A stretch of 64,000 bases of DNA from Agapetus fuscipes. Its lineage: Eukaryota > Arthropoda > Insecta > Trichoptera > Glossosomatidae. Below the pieces are notes generated by a model. It was not told the origin of the DNA and did no database searches. It saw only the letters and a list, made by a program, of their open reading frames with translations. The position numbers and the translations under genes are program-made. Shown here piece by piece: positions 28,690 through 38,608 of the stretch. Within the stretch, counting starts at the first letter, position 1, and every line of letters begins with the position of its first letter. The stretch lies in assembly GCA_951799405.1 (NCBI GenBank), contig OX637335.1, positions 23,378,342 through 23,442,341 on the forward strand, in the 5' to 3' direction.

Positions 28690-28735
28690 AATTACAAACG
28701 TTTTCGACCTTATAGGTTATCATCAGGTAAGAATA
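28690..28735 (-). ncRNA. Hammerhead ribozyme, Penelope type
   Basis: Minus strand: stem I uuac, core ctgatga (28726-28720), stem-loop acc-tata-ggt, gaaa, minimal stem III ac/gu, then uu before gtaa, which closes stem I. All conserved core positions are present. Confidence 0.6.
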
Positions 28736-28739
28736 CAAT

Positions 28740-29220
28740 CATATTGAAATATCTTGTTATGATTTTAGTTGGGTTCTTTTAATTAAACTGCAATTTATTT
28801 TTCAAGATTTATTATACACAATGTCGGTTTACAATGTACTGATTTCTAGTTATTGGTTTATCGACTCTACGGCTCAGTGTTTCAATCGACACTCGTCTCT
28901 CACACAATTGCGGTCCAAATATATAGCGGCTAAACGGACGCCTCTCGCATATTCCGGATCCTTATATAGTGAACCACTTCTGTATTGTTCCACTTCTGTA
29001 CACTTCTGTATTGTTCCATATTATTCTAGTTACCAACAACTACGTGCCTGGGCACATGCACACATTCAAACTCACAGTAGACTATACTAGAGGTGGACAC
29101 ATACACATAAGCAAGCCACGTAATCGGGCTCATAAGTTTGTAACCAATTATATTCAGAAAAAAACTGAACGATTATTTATAAGACTTGTTAGAGTTATTT
29201 ATTGTTTTATTTTTTAACAG
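28740..29220. other. Spacer, nothing recognised
   Basis: AT-rich; short open frames here look random. Probably body of the element that carries the neighbouring hammerhead. Confidence 0.35.
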
Positions 29221-29224
29221 GTTA

Positions 29225-29655
29225 ACTTATAGGTTGGTATAAGGCTGACCACCCATACTGTAAAAAAATGGTTCACTTTAGCAATGTCACCCCTGTTTCA
29301 GAGAAGGTCGCCAACAGTTGCAGTACTTATTATATTCATCTGAGATTGGGTTTTATATTGTAAGTTCACATGCGGCATGTTTGAGCGTGAACTTATACGT
29401 GTCTGCTTGTGGGAATACATTTAATGTAAATTTTAAATGTTATATATCTTAAAGAATGAAAAAAAACGGATTTTACTGACCGTGCAAAAGAGAAGAACGA
29501 ATTTTTCTACGTTTCATCGGAGTCATATCCGACGTCTTCAGGAGACGTGTGTCCTCTACAAAGAGGAACCACGAACTGTTGAATTATTGTTGTTTGTTCG
29601 AGGCCGAAGGTTGTATAAGTAAGGTGTTATATATCTTTGCAACTTAGATTCAAGG
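29225..29655 (+). repeat. R repeat split by a 175-bp insertion
   Basis: R runs 29225-29450 and resumes after 29637 (tgcaacttagatt). The R sequence gttatatatctt is duplicated on either side of the insertion. Confidence 0.85.
29451..29625 (-). mobile_element. 175-bp hammerhead-bearing insertion with 12-bp target duplication
   Basis: Flanked by gttatatatctt at 29439-29450 and 29626-29637. Minus strand: ctgaaga (29541-29535), stem tcgga-tatgac-tccga, gaaac (29515-29511). Stem I is weak. The size resembles a solo Penelope terminal repeat or a small retrozyme-like element. Confidence 0.65.
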
Positions 29656-29886
29656 TTATAGGGAGGAACAAAGAGTAAAAATTGGCAGCAAAACAAGCAG
29701 TGATTGATGGCGTTGCATATTGATTCCAAGAAAAGAGTGAGGATAGATGATACATGTAAATGAAGCCGGTTTTATATTCAACATTCCGGCCCGGGGTGTT
29801 GTTTCAATAATTCATAGTTTGTCTTGTTAGGGGGGATGCTAGCTGGGCGCATTGAGCTATAATATAGAGGAGTAGACACTAGCTTA

Positions 29887-29925
29887 CGGCCTCGATACAA
29901 ACTTTGGCGTACTGTTGTCCCCAGT
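29887..29925 (-). CDS. Possible micro-exon of the GPR158-like receptor (helix 5 start)
   Basis: 39 bp between a strong acceptor (gtttttgacag) and a good donor (gtaagc) on the minus strand. Frame 0 reads DWGQQYAKVCIEA, which resembles the DRWDYM..VAE stretch before FLLWG in GPR158 (from memory) and would run into VEVIFLIWG. However, joining to exon 25707-25569 in that frame needs one more base. The frame that splices correctly reads LGTTVRQSLYRG. Possibilities are a real exon in the less familiar frame, a sequence error, or chance. Confidence 0.4.
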
Positions 29926-29929
29926 CCTG

Positions 29930-30690
29930 TCAAAAACAACAATAGGGTAATCGCAGTGGTAAGAAAAACGGTTTAAAATACTATGGTTGTGTAGAGTACA
30001 TTTCAAGGATCACAACCATATATTTTTTTTATGGTAAAAATAAAGATATCATTGATAATTTTCAAAAATAAAATGTCGAGAATTTGAATCCCGCCAAAAC
30101 GCATTGGGACCGAAGAAACACGCTGTGACGTCAAAATTACGTAGATGGATCCATCGGTCTTAGAAGACCTAACGGTACACTCCATATTTATCGTGAGATC
30201 CATTGACGTCACATCCGCCTAAATAAATAAAAAAATGAGCTGTTTTAGCGAAAATCGGAAATGGACGAATTTTACAGAGCTGTAATTTAAAAACGAAGTC
30301 AGATATATTTTTTTTAAAAACGCAGATGCATTTTTTAAAAGGTAGTCTATCATTTTATGAACTAATAAAAATATGTGAAATTACCCTATTTGAAAATCAT
30401 ATTCTTACATGTGAATTCCTGTATTTTCTTGCTTTTTCCATTATGTTTTTCGACAGCCAATGCACATGCCAGAGTGACTTAAAATTTGACTTTTACGTTT
30501 AAAAGATTATCAAGATTTATAACGCTTGCGCAGCAATGTTTGCGCATGAATGAATATCAATGCTGCCAACATTTTGGAAATATTTCTTAGTTTCATACAA
30601 GTTTTTGTGAAAATCTTTGTTCTCTTCTTACTAAGGACCATTTTCGTTAGTATGTAAGTTGAAACAGATATATTGTTACTGTTAATATTA
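29930..30690. other. Unannotated DNA, possibly receptor intron
   Basis: No exon or shared repeat identified. Confidence 0.35.
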
Positions 30691-30694
30691 CTGT

Positions 30695-31080
30695 ATCCTG
30701 CCGTTCCACTAGGGGGGACCGGTACCTCCGCAGATGCGTCTCCACTTTTTTCTGTCCTTGCATACCTCTTTCATCTCTTGATCATCCATCACTATCTTCA
30801 TACACACTCTTCCATTCTTTCGCAATCTCACCTATTTGGTATATCCATTCCTTTCTCGGTCTTTCACACTTTTTTCGTGAGTCGTTCAACATCCATTCTT
30901 TCAAGATGTCCAAACCATCTCAATGTGCTTTTTCTATACCTACTTTAATTTCTCTTTTATACCACACTCGTTAATTAGCCAATCATTGCGAACTCTATCA
31001 TTCAGTGTCTTTCCAGTCATTGCTCTCAGGTTAGCCATTTTAAACGTACATACTTTACTCAGCTCACATGCATTGATATA
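30695..31080 (-). pseudogene. RTE-like LINE C-terminal fragment
   Basis: Minus strand encodes WTS..KNGC, then VKDRERNGYTK and DQEMKEVCKDRKKWRRICGG. The same tail family as 27.2 and 58.9 kb, here with more of the upstream sequence. No stop-free full frame. Confidence 0.65.
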
Positions 31081-31109
31081 TCAATACCTTAATGCTAAAA
31101 TTGAATAAG

Positions 31110-31925
31110 TAACATATGAAGCTGGAATGGGTTTCTCAGATAAATGCACCATTTTTCCTATTTCTACGAGAGAACACACTGAAAATGTGTAAAAATTCTA
31201 CAGTTTAAAAGTTTTTCATGAGCACTGCCCTATAATTATTTCACTTACTATGAGAAGTTACTCCCTGTTAACTTTTTAATCCACGATTTCTCAAATCAGT
31301 GAATCAGCATTTATTCAGTTTTAAGCTTTAGCGTGGCGATATCGACTGCTCCAATGAAGAAGGAAGTAACTCCGAAATTTAGGTTTATGACTTATTTCCA
31401 TTTCTGAAGGTAAAAAATCAATATCTTCATTCCAAGATGACAGCTGTGTCTCTATCTCTTTTAAATTTGTTGATAAATGAATGTATAAAATAGTTTATGC
31501 ATTGTACTTCATGGAATTAATAACATTCAATTGGCTTTCCTGCAAAACTATTTTTTTTGACTTAGTGCTGTCGTCCTTGGAGCAGTCGATATAATGTCTA
31601 TTTTCGTTGAAATAATTTCTAGTCCACAGGTATCCTAAGTCAATGGCTGCCCATAATGGCGGGCTGGCAGAGGAGCAACAAGGAAATATCGCGGAAGGGA
31701 GGACGAGCGATAAACAAATCCTAGATCCGGCAAAGCCGCGCGCAGAGACAGATTGAAACATTGGGAACACATATATACGCGAACCGACGGGAATAAATCG
31801 CGGGAGATCGTGGATATTGCGTCAAAGGAAAAAACAAGATGAAAGCGTTACAAGTCGCTAAAGATGGTGTAGTAAAAAAGTGTAGAGTTAAACGCAATCA
31901 TAGCGTGAACGGCAGCGGTTCCCAA
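31110..31925. other. Spacer with a GC-richer segment at about 31640-31820
   Basis: The segment contains several CpG sites (gccgcgcgcagag, cgaaccgacggg, aatcgcggg), unusual here. A minus-strand open frame covers 31770-31495 but resembles nothing known to me. Confidence 0.35.
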
Positions 31926-31927
31926 TG

Positions 31928-32241
31928 CAAATGCAACTAAGCTACACATATAGTGTAGCTTCTCGCCTGCGTTATCCCCGTAGGGGTCGCAGTTTTATTT
32001 TTACGAGTAAGGGGGCCGGCCTCACACCGACCACTTTCAGTTGAAGTGGGGGCTCCCCAGCTCCCGAGGGGGCTGGTTCTCATTTCTTGTGAAGGCTGAG
32101 TAAGCCTTGCCGGTATTTTTATTATGGGGTTTGAAATAAACACCGAAATAGGAAATCATTTCTGACACCCTCCTCGATGGGATTCGAACCCGAGCTCGCG
32201 GGGTAGAATGCAAGCACTCTACCAACTGAGCTATCGACCGG
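31928..32241 (-). repeat. SINE-B copy, full length
   Basis: tRNA-like head at 32241-32170 with A box (tagctcagttggtaga) and B box (ggttcgaatcc). The body contains ccccgtaggggtcgc; the end is gttgcatttgcattg. Confidence 0.85.
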
Positions 32242-32840
32242 ACTAAGCTACACATATAGTGTAACTTCTTGCCTGCGTCGCATGTGGCGATTCGGGATCT
32301 ATTTATTTTTACGGGTAAGGAGGCTGGCCTCACACCAACCACTTTCAGTTGAAGGGGGGGTTCCCCAGCTCCCGAGGAGGCTGGTTCTCATTTCTTGTGA
32401 AGGCTGAGTAAACCTTGAGATCGAACCCTTGCTTTCGGCATGGAATGCAAGCATTCTACCAACTGAGCTATCGACCTTTTCAGGAGCTTGGTCGTCGTCG
32501 CTACAAAGCGGCAATTCTCAAGCAATACCCAGTTGTTGTATGTTTGGATGGACCTTTCAGTGAGCGGTCTTTTGGTAAAGGTTTGTGAATTTTTCAACCC
32601 AGCGAAGAGCACATTTTGAAAATGTAAATGGTATATTTTTGTGCTCCGCCGGGATTCGAATCCAAAATCTTCCATTTACGAGTCCGAGATGTTGCTACTG
32701 GACTACGGACCGATCCAAGAAATGCCAACAACACGCGGTGTACCTAGCGGTCACCCATCCAAGTAGCGTCCGCGCCCAATGTTGCTTAACTTCGGTGATC
32801 TGATGAGAACCGGTGCTTTCAACATGGTATCGTCGTTGCC
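32242..32840 (-). repeat. Composite SINE: 5S-like head, tRNA-like A, tRNA-like B
   Basis: Minus-strand order: a 5S rRNA-like module (32840-32723), tRNA-like head and body of SINE-A (32717-32481), then tRNA-like head and shortened body of SINE-B (32475-32242). SINE-B has lost about 60 bp after its B box; the same deletion is in the composite at 37.6 kb. Confidence 0.82.
32723..32840 (-). other. 5S rRNA-like module (SINE head, not a functional 5S gene)
   Basis: 118 bp with the 5S internal promoter landmarks: gaagttaagcaac and ggatgggtgaccgc, with gttgttggc at the end. Substitutions and linkage to the tRNA-like SINE head show that it is a retroposed promoter. Two further copies are at 40.1 and 51.7 kb. 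Confidence 0.85.
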
Positions 32841-32844
32841 AAAT

Positions 32845-33200
32845 AATGGATATAGGAGACCCCAAGGGCTAATGACAAGATGATGAGGGTCCACATAACT
32901 TTAAATCAAGTTAGAAATATAAAATTAACATTTGAGGTTCATATTTTGTAAGATTTGTGTGATAAATTGTAAGTGAATCTTAGTAAATTTTATAGAAACA
33001 AAGCACAGATACATCTTTATTTAACATTTTTGTACCTGATGACGATGTGAGAGATCAAAAACTTTAGTTTATTAATAAATTAAGTGAAATTAGAACGGTG
33101 TTTTAATAGAATAAAGATTCATCTATCGGTGATCTATTTCTATAAAATTTACTTAGGATTTTAGGTGCACATTAACACAATAAAATTCACCAAAGTTTTA
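32845..33200. other. Spacer, nothing recognised
   Basis: AT-rich DNA before the minisatellite. Confidence 0.35.
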
Positions 33201-33204
33201 AAGG

Positions 33205-33670
33205 TTTAAAAAACACGTAGAGGCTACGGACTACTCAGGGCTAAAAAGACACGTAGAGTCGACGGAAAACGTAGGGGTTTACAGACGCGTAGAGCCTTCA
33301 AAATACTTAGGGTTTAAAAGACACGCAGAGTCTACGGAATAAGTATGGTTGACAAGATCCGTAGAGTCTATGAAATACCTACGTAGAGCTAAAAAGACTC
33401 GTAGAGTCTACGGAATACGTAGAATTAGAAAGACACGTAGAGTCTACAGAATACGTAGAGTTAAATGACCGGTAGAGCCTAAGGAATACGTAGAATTAAA
33501 AAGATCCGTAGAGCCTACGGAATACGTAGGTTGACAAGACACGTAGAGTCTACGAAATCCGTAGATTTAAAAAACATGTAGAGTCTACGGAATGCGTTGA
33601 GCCAAAAAGACACGTAGAGTCTACGGAAAACGTAGGGTTTAAAAGACACATAGGAGTCTTTGGAAGAGTA
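33205..33670. repeat. Minisatellite, about 36-bp unit
   Basis: About 13 diverged units of gacacgtagagtctacggaa plus tacgtagggttaaaa. Each unit contains the imperfect palindrome acgtagagtctacg. Confidence 0.85.
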
Positions 33671-33674
33671 GTAG

Positions 33675-34160
33675 TCTGTCAAACTCTAAGGTCTCATAAT
33701 TAGAAGGGCTAGATTCCCCGAGGAGCACAATTAATTAACATGTAATTTAAAATAAAATTCTTGAAAAAGTTTGGAAACCTCTGAGTTTGGGAGCTCATAC
33801 GCTCACTAGAGGCGCTATTTCAGTTTCCGATACATTTCTTGATACACATAATGGTTGAGTTTTAATGTGATCTCTTGTACTCGGGGCGGTGAATAGTGAA
33901 TCGTGAATAGTATTGAATAAGGCTGCTATTCTATTTCATGCGCTTTAGAGGATAACAAGTCGATTCCCGACTTCGGGGAATACGTTTCTTAAAAGGTGCA
34001 ATCTCATACTGGAATCGAAAGGGCAACGCGAAACTAAATTGAGTGGCGAAAACGTTTTTTTTTGCATAAGAAGTGAATAACAAGACGTTGTGTTTTCTTT
34101 GACGAGGTTTTCAAAGGCTTACTTTTTTCTTCATCTCATTTTATCCTTTTTTTTTAATAT
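33675..34160. other. Spacer, nothing recognised
   Basis: No coding signal or shared repeat found. Confidence 0.35.
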
Positions 34161-34164
34161 TAAG

Positions 34165-34650
34165 ATTTTTTATGAGGAATATACAGAGGAAGTGTGATAG
34201 GAAAAAAGAGGTAAAGGACGGCCGAAAAAAATATGGAGTGATCAGATTGAGGAGATTGTGAAAGAATCGGAAATACAAAGTGGGTTTATCTAATCTAATC
34301 TAAGTTGTCAAGATAATATGAAACATTGGTGATTCACACTATATGTATTCTCACAAGCAGACACGTATAAGCTCGCGGTTGCACATGCAGCATGTGAACC
34401 TACAACATAAAAACTGAAATATCAAATGAATACACATCCTGTAACTCTTTTCAACCTTCCATGATATAGGGGTGACATTGGCAAAGAGAACCAATTTCTA
34501 CAGTATGGGTGGTCAGCCGCATACCAACCTATTAGTCAAGGAACAAATCATTTTCTAAATATGAAGATTACGGCTGTGAATGAATTGAAAGAAGTAAGCA
34601 ATGGCAGAAAATAGTGAAGGTTGATCAGCAATGTTGGCGGAATCAACTTT
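34165..34650 (+). pseudogene. RTE-like LINE tail split by an R copy
   Basis: Upstream part (34165-34285) has ggagtgatcagattgaggag, the same as at 58.8 kb. The downstream part (34575-34650) has gaattgaaagaagtaag and ends tgttggcgg. The R copy 34288-34543 lies between them. Confidence 0.6.
34288..34543 (-). repeat. R repeat copy inserted in a LINE tail
   Basis: Starts (minus) ccttgactaataggttggta and ends in the gattagatta run at 34290. Confidence 0.82.
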
Positions 34651-34734
34651 TATTTTTTTAATGTCCAGTGTACCTACTTTTTGTATTGTATTTAATCGAT
34701 TCTTTTAATTTTTTTTTTACCTTATATTTTTTTA

Positions 34735-34865
34735 TGGGGGAAACCCCCACTTCAACTGAAGTAAGTGGCGTAAGGCCAGCCCCCTTACCTGTAAAAACAA
34801 ATAGCTTCCACTCACCAGATGCCACCCCTTGGGGGAAAAACGCGCCAAAAGTTAAACTTTACATG
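34735..34865 (+). repeat. SINE-B 3' half
   Basis: aacccccacttcaactgaag, ccttacctgtaaaaac and cacatgtag-like end. Confidence 0.7.
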
Positions 34866-34869
34866 TAGT

Positions 34870-35200
34870 TTATTAGCGTTTTTTTAGCGTAGCATTTTAA
34901 AAGTCAAATCCTTTAAGATATAAAATAATGAAGGATTCCTGTGAAAGCAAAGAACAATATTCTTTGTATGTATTTATTTTTATTTCCTTGAAACGGCTCA
35001 ATCACTCAAAGTGAAAATAAATGTGGAGCAAAGGTTCCTAAATCGTCAAGTATAAAACAATATATAGACAAACTCAACCGTTAGCAAATCACCAAATAAG
35101 TATGGAAACGAAAACAGCGCCTACAAATGAGTGTATTTGTTTCAAAACATTATTTTGTGAAACGATGTTGTAGAGTTTAAAATGAGGGTACCGTTTGCCT
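34870..35200. other. Spacer, nothing recognised
   Basis: No coding signal or shared repeat. Confidence 0.35.
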
Positions 35201-35224
35201 TTTGAAGAGTTCACTCGGGGATTA

Positions 35225-36150
35225 CCGGATATTCTTTCAAACATCGATATATAGAACTGGATGGGCTAATAAATCAATCCTTTCAGAATTAGAAATACGC
35301 TACCCCACTCATCATACAAAAATACAAATTCAATCTATCGGTAACCTTCGGACCGGTCCGTAGTCCGTAGTGGCAACACTTTGGACTCGTAAATGGAAGG
35401 TTGTGGATTCGGATCCCGGCGGAGCACCCAAAAATACCATTAATATTTCGAATGTGCTCTTCGCTGGGTTGAAGAATTCATAAGCCTTTACCAATGACCG
35501 GTCACCAAGGGTCCATCCAGCCTTACAGCAACTGGGTCTTGCTTGAGTATTGGCGCTTTGTAACGACGACCAAGCTCGTACACCTCTGCGGCACTACAAC
35601 AAGTGTCATAGACCCCTAGAGTCTTCAGAATCTAGGGAGTCTCCCGCACAGGATTTTCTTAAAAAAAAAAAAAAAAACCTTCTTAATTGGAAAAAAATCC
35701 ATATAAATGCCAAACTGGGTATTTTCTAAGCGTGCCAACAAAATTTTGTTCGCGAAAGTGACAGCTATTTCTAGAACTAGTGATGTTCAAATATACAAGT
35801 ACTTGCTTCTTCAAGTATGTAACTTCTATGCTCGCGGTAATAGATACATGTGAAAATCATCCCGTACATAATGAGGTGGGAACATTTTTGAATTCGGAAT
35901 TTATCAGATATTTTCAAACTTTCAACAACACTAGTAACAAACACGTTACCATAGTGATTTCATGGGTTTCCATGGTGATATATACATAGATTGAAGACGG
36001 AGTAGAGACACGTTGCTTACATAGAAAATAACAAAAGCCTTTCATATGTCGTGAGCGAGAGAGCACTATTAACAATTATGGTGTCAAAGACGTTGCATCA
36101 TGTCGATTGGTACTAAATCACATTTACAGCCCCTTCATATATATACATAC
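35225..36150 (+). repeat. Dispersed duplicated segment P, copy 1 (contains a SINE)
   Basis: Outside the SINE it is nearly the same as 46330-47050: gaactggatgggctaa, aaatacgctaccccactcat, gtgacagc..atttctagaac, and tcatgggtttccatggtgat occur in both, in the same order. Confidence 0.8.
35350..35668 (+). repeat. SINE-A with C-type tail
   Basis: Begins cggaccggtccgtag, carries the B box, and leaves the SINE-A body at caagctcgt to join module C (cacctctgcggcac), ending in a long A run. It is flanked by aaccttc on both sides. Copy 2 of segment P lacks it. Confidence 0.82.
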
Positions 36151-36545
36151 CTCCATGCTTTCAAATATAAAAATAAATATTAGATTTTTTTTACTTATTC
36201 AATATTGTTCATCGTTACTTTGAGATGATACCTTTAGGGCATGGGCCTCTAACGTTGTACGTGCGTAAGCAACGCAAGCTTTGTGATGAAATTTGTGTTC
36301 ACAATTCGTGATATTGATTAAAAGACACAAAGACATTGTTGATTTTTTTTTGCTTTCTTGTGATAAAGCCGACGTCGAGATCAAACAGAAAGGCTGACAC
36401 AAAAAAAAGTGTACTTTTTTTACGCTGTACTTAGTGCATGATAATTGTTGAATGTAAAACTGTGAAAATACATGTAAAAAAAAGGATTCAGGATTCTATA
36501 TACCAGTACCAAAATGATTGGTAGAAAATATTTTTGAAGACACAC
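36150..36545. other. Spacer, nothing recognised
   Basis: No coding signal or shared repeat. Confidence 0.35.
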
Positions 36546-36547
36546 AA

Positions 36548-36804
36548 TCTAATCTAATCTAATCTAAGTTGCAAAGACACGTTACATTGGAGATTCACAT
36601 TACATGCATTCTCACAACCAGACACGTACAAGTTCGCGCTTGCACATGCCTCATGCGAACCTACAACATAAAAAACAAATCTCAAATGGACATACACCCT
36701 GCAACTCTTGCCGTCCTTCCCTGAAACAGGGGTGACATTGGCAAAGTGAACCATTTTTACAGCATGGGTGGTCAGCCGCATACCAACCTATAAGTCAAGG
36801 AACA
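36548..36804 (-). repeat. R repeat copy, full length
   Basis: From ccttgacttataggttggta to a gatta run. The 75-codon frame is open (36781-36554). A LINE tail remnant (aaatggcggttaatctc) follows at 36847. Confidence 0.88.
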
Positions 36805-37004
36805 AACAAATACACAACAGATTGTAATAATAAGTTTATGAAGAAAAAATGGCGGTTAATCTCAAATGTTGGCGACTTCTTTCTCGAATTTTTATTCTAT
36901 GTAATTAATGTAAGTATGTAGGTACATATGATTTTTGTAGTTTATTTTTAAGGTTTTCTTGTTTGTCAAATGGTTAAATTTTATTTATTGTTTGTAGTAC
37001 CCAT

Positions 37005-37168
37005 ACGGTAAAAAGTGTTTCACTTTGCCAATGTCACCCATGTTTCAGGGAAGGTCGTAAAGAGTTACAGTGCTTATGTTTATTTGAGATTGGGGTTTTA
37101 TGTTGTAAGTTCACATGCGGCATGTGTAATCGCGAAATTATACGTGTCTGCTTGTGCGAATGTTATAG
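37005..37168 (+). repeat. R repeat copy, 3' end missing
   Basis: acccatacggtaaaaagtg start; hairpin ccatgtttcaggg. Confidence 0.72.
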
Positions 37169-37224
37169 CTTTTTGAAGTTAAAGGCTGTTAGCTTTTGAG
37201 ACACTGAAGGGAAGGACTCTGTCT

Positions 37225-37320
37225 TTCGTAAGAGTGATGAATAGGCATGCAGATGGCTCTTGAGGTGGGATAACAAAAACACGGCACTCACCGAATTAAT
37301 CAGACTTTTATTAGTATTAT
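37225..37320 (+). repeat. SINE-A 3'-end fragment
   Basis: ggctcttgaggtgggata to aattaatcagactttttatt-like end and an att run. Confidence 0.7.
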
Positions 37321-37326
37321 TAACTG

Positions 37327-37835
37327 ACCGGTCCGTAGTTTAGTGGTAACACTTCGGACTCTGAATGAGAAGGTTGTGGGTTCGATTCCTGGCGGAGCAC
37401 AAAAAATATACCATTTATATTTTCAAATTCGCTCTTCGCTGGGTTGAAAAACTCATAAAACTTTTACCAATGACCGGTCATCAAAGGTCCATCCAGCCTT
37501 ACAGCAACTGGGTCTTGCTTGAGAATTAGCGCTTTGTAGCGACGACGATCAAGCTCGTAAAAAGGTCTATAGCTCAATTGGTAGAATGCTTGCATTCCAT
37601 GCCGAGAGCAAGGGTTCGATCTCAAAGGCTTACTCAGGCTTTACAAGAAATGAGAACCAGTCCCCCCGGGATCTGGGAAACCCCCACTTCAACTGAAAGT
37701 GGTAAGTGTGAGGCCGGCTCCTTACCTGTAAAATAAATAGGTCCCGAAGCGCCACATGCGACCCCTTCGGGGATAACGCACGCAAGAAGTTACACTATAT
37801 GTGTAGCTTAGGTGCGTTAGTTGCGTTTGCGTCAT
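37327..37835 (+). repeat. Composite SINE A+B, no 5S head
   Basis: SINE-A head (gaccggtccgtagtttag) and body to caagctcgtaaaa, then the SINE-B head (ctatagctcaattggtagaa) and body with the same 60-bp deletion as the 32.2-kb copy. Ends ttagttgcgtttgcgt. Confidence 0.82.
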
Positions 37836-37941
37836 ACAAACTGAAAAGACACAGAGTGTAATTTTCACAAGTTGAGCGTTTATTTCACCTCGAGTACTTT
37901 CGACTTGCTTACGTTATTTAAACGGGATACCTCGAGGAATT

Positions 37942-38188
37942 CCTTGACTTATAGGTTGGTATGAGGCTGACCACCCATACTGTAACAAATGGTTCACTTT
38001 GCCAATGTCACCCCTGTTTCAGGGAATGTCGGCCAGAGTTGCAGGGCTTATGTTCATTTGAGGTTTGGATTTTATTTGTAAGTACACAATCAGCATTTGT
38101 AAGCGCGAACTACACGTGTTTGTTTGTGGGCATACATCTGAGAGCTTTGAATGAATATATCCTTGCAACTAAGATTATAGATTATAGA
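37942..38188 (+). repeat. R repeat copy
   Basis: ccttgacttataggttggta start, hairpin cccctgtttcaggg, end gattatagattatag. Confidence 0.85.
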
Positions 38189-38608
38189 CACCCTTGAAAT
38201 TTTGTTATTTTTTTTCGTAGTTTTCAGTGAAAAACAATGAAAAAGGAGTTGCATTTTTTTTGGCAGCATAATGAGTTTTTGTTTGTTTGCATGTGCAGAT
38301 ATTTGCAAAGCAACATTACATTTGCCGTAATGAATTTTAATTGCACTCGTGGGTGGCTGCGTTTTGCTCAAAGCTACGTTATTATCACTTTGCAATTTGT
38401 TTTATTTTCGTACAATGCAATGTGTTTGTTTGAACAAAACGAATTTGCATTTTTACTTCATTAGCGCAATAAGCTACCTGAATTTAATGTAAAAATATTA
38501 AGTGAGTGTTACAGGAGAATTAAATGAATGTTTGTTACCCTTACCACACACAAGGGCTTAGTCTCTTTTTGGGGAAATATAGCGTAGCAACAAATAAATC
38601 AACAGTGT

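Noticed and set aside
31495..31770. A secreted or membrane protein start on the minus strand
   Set aside because: No splice signals in phase and no family resemblance. It is kept only as a GC-rich patch.
32723..32840. A functional 5S rRNA gene
   Set aside because: It has several substitutions, lacks a terminator, is fused to a SINE head, and the same fusion recurs at other loci.
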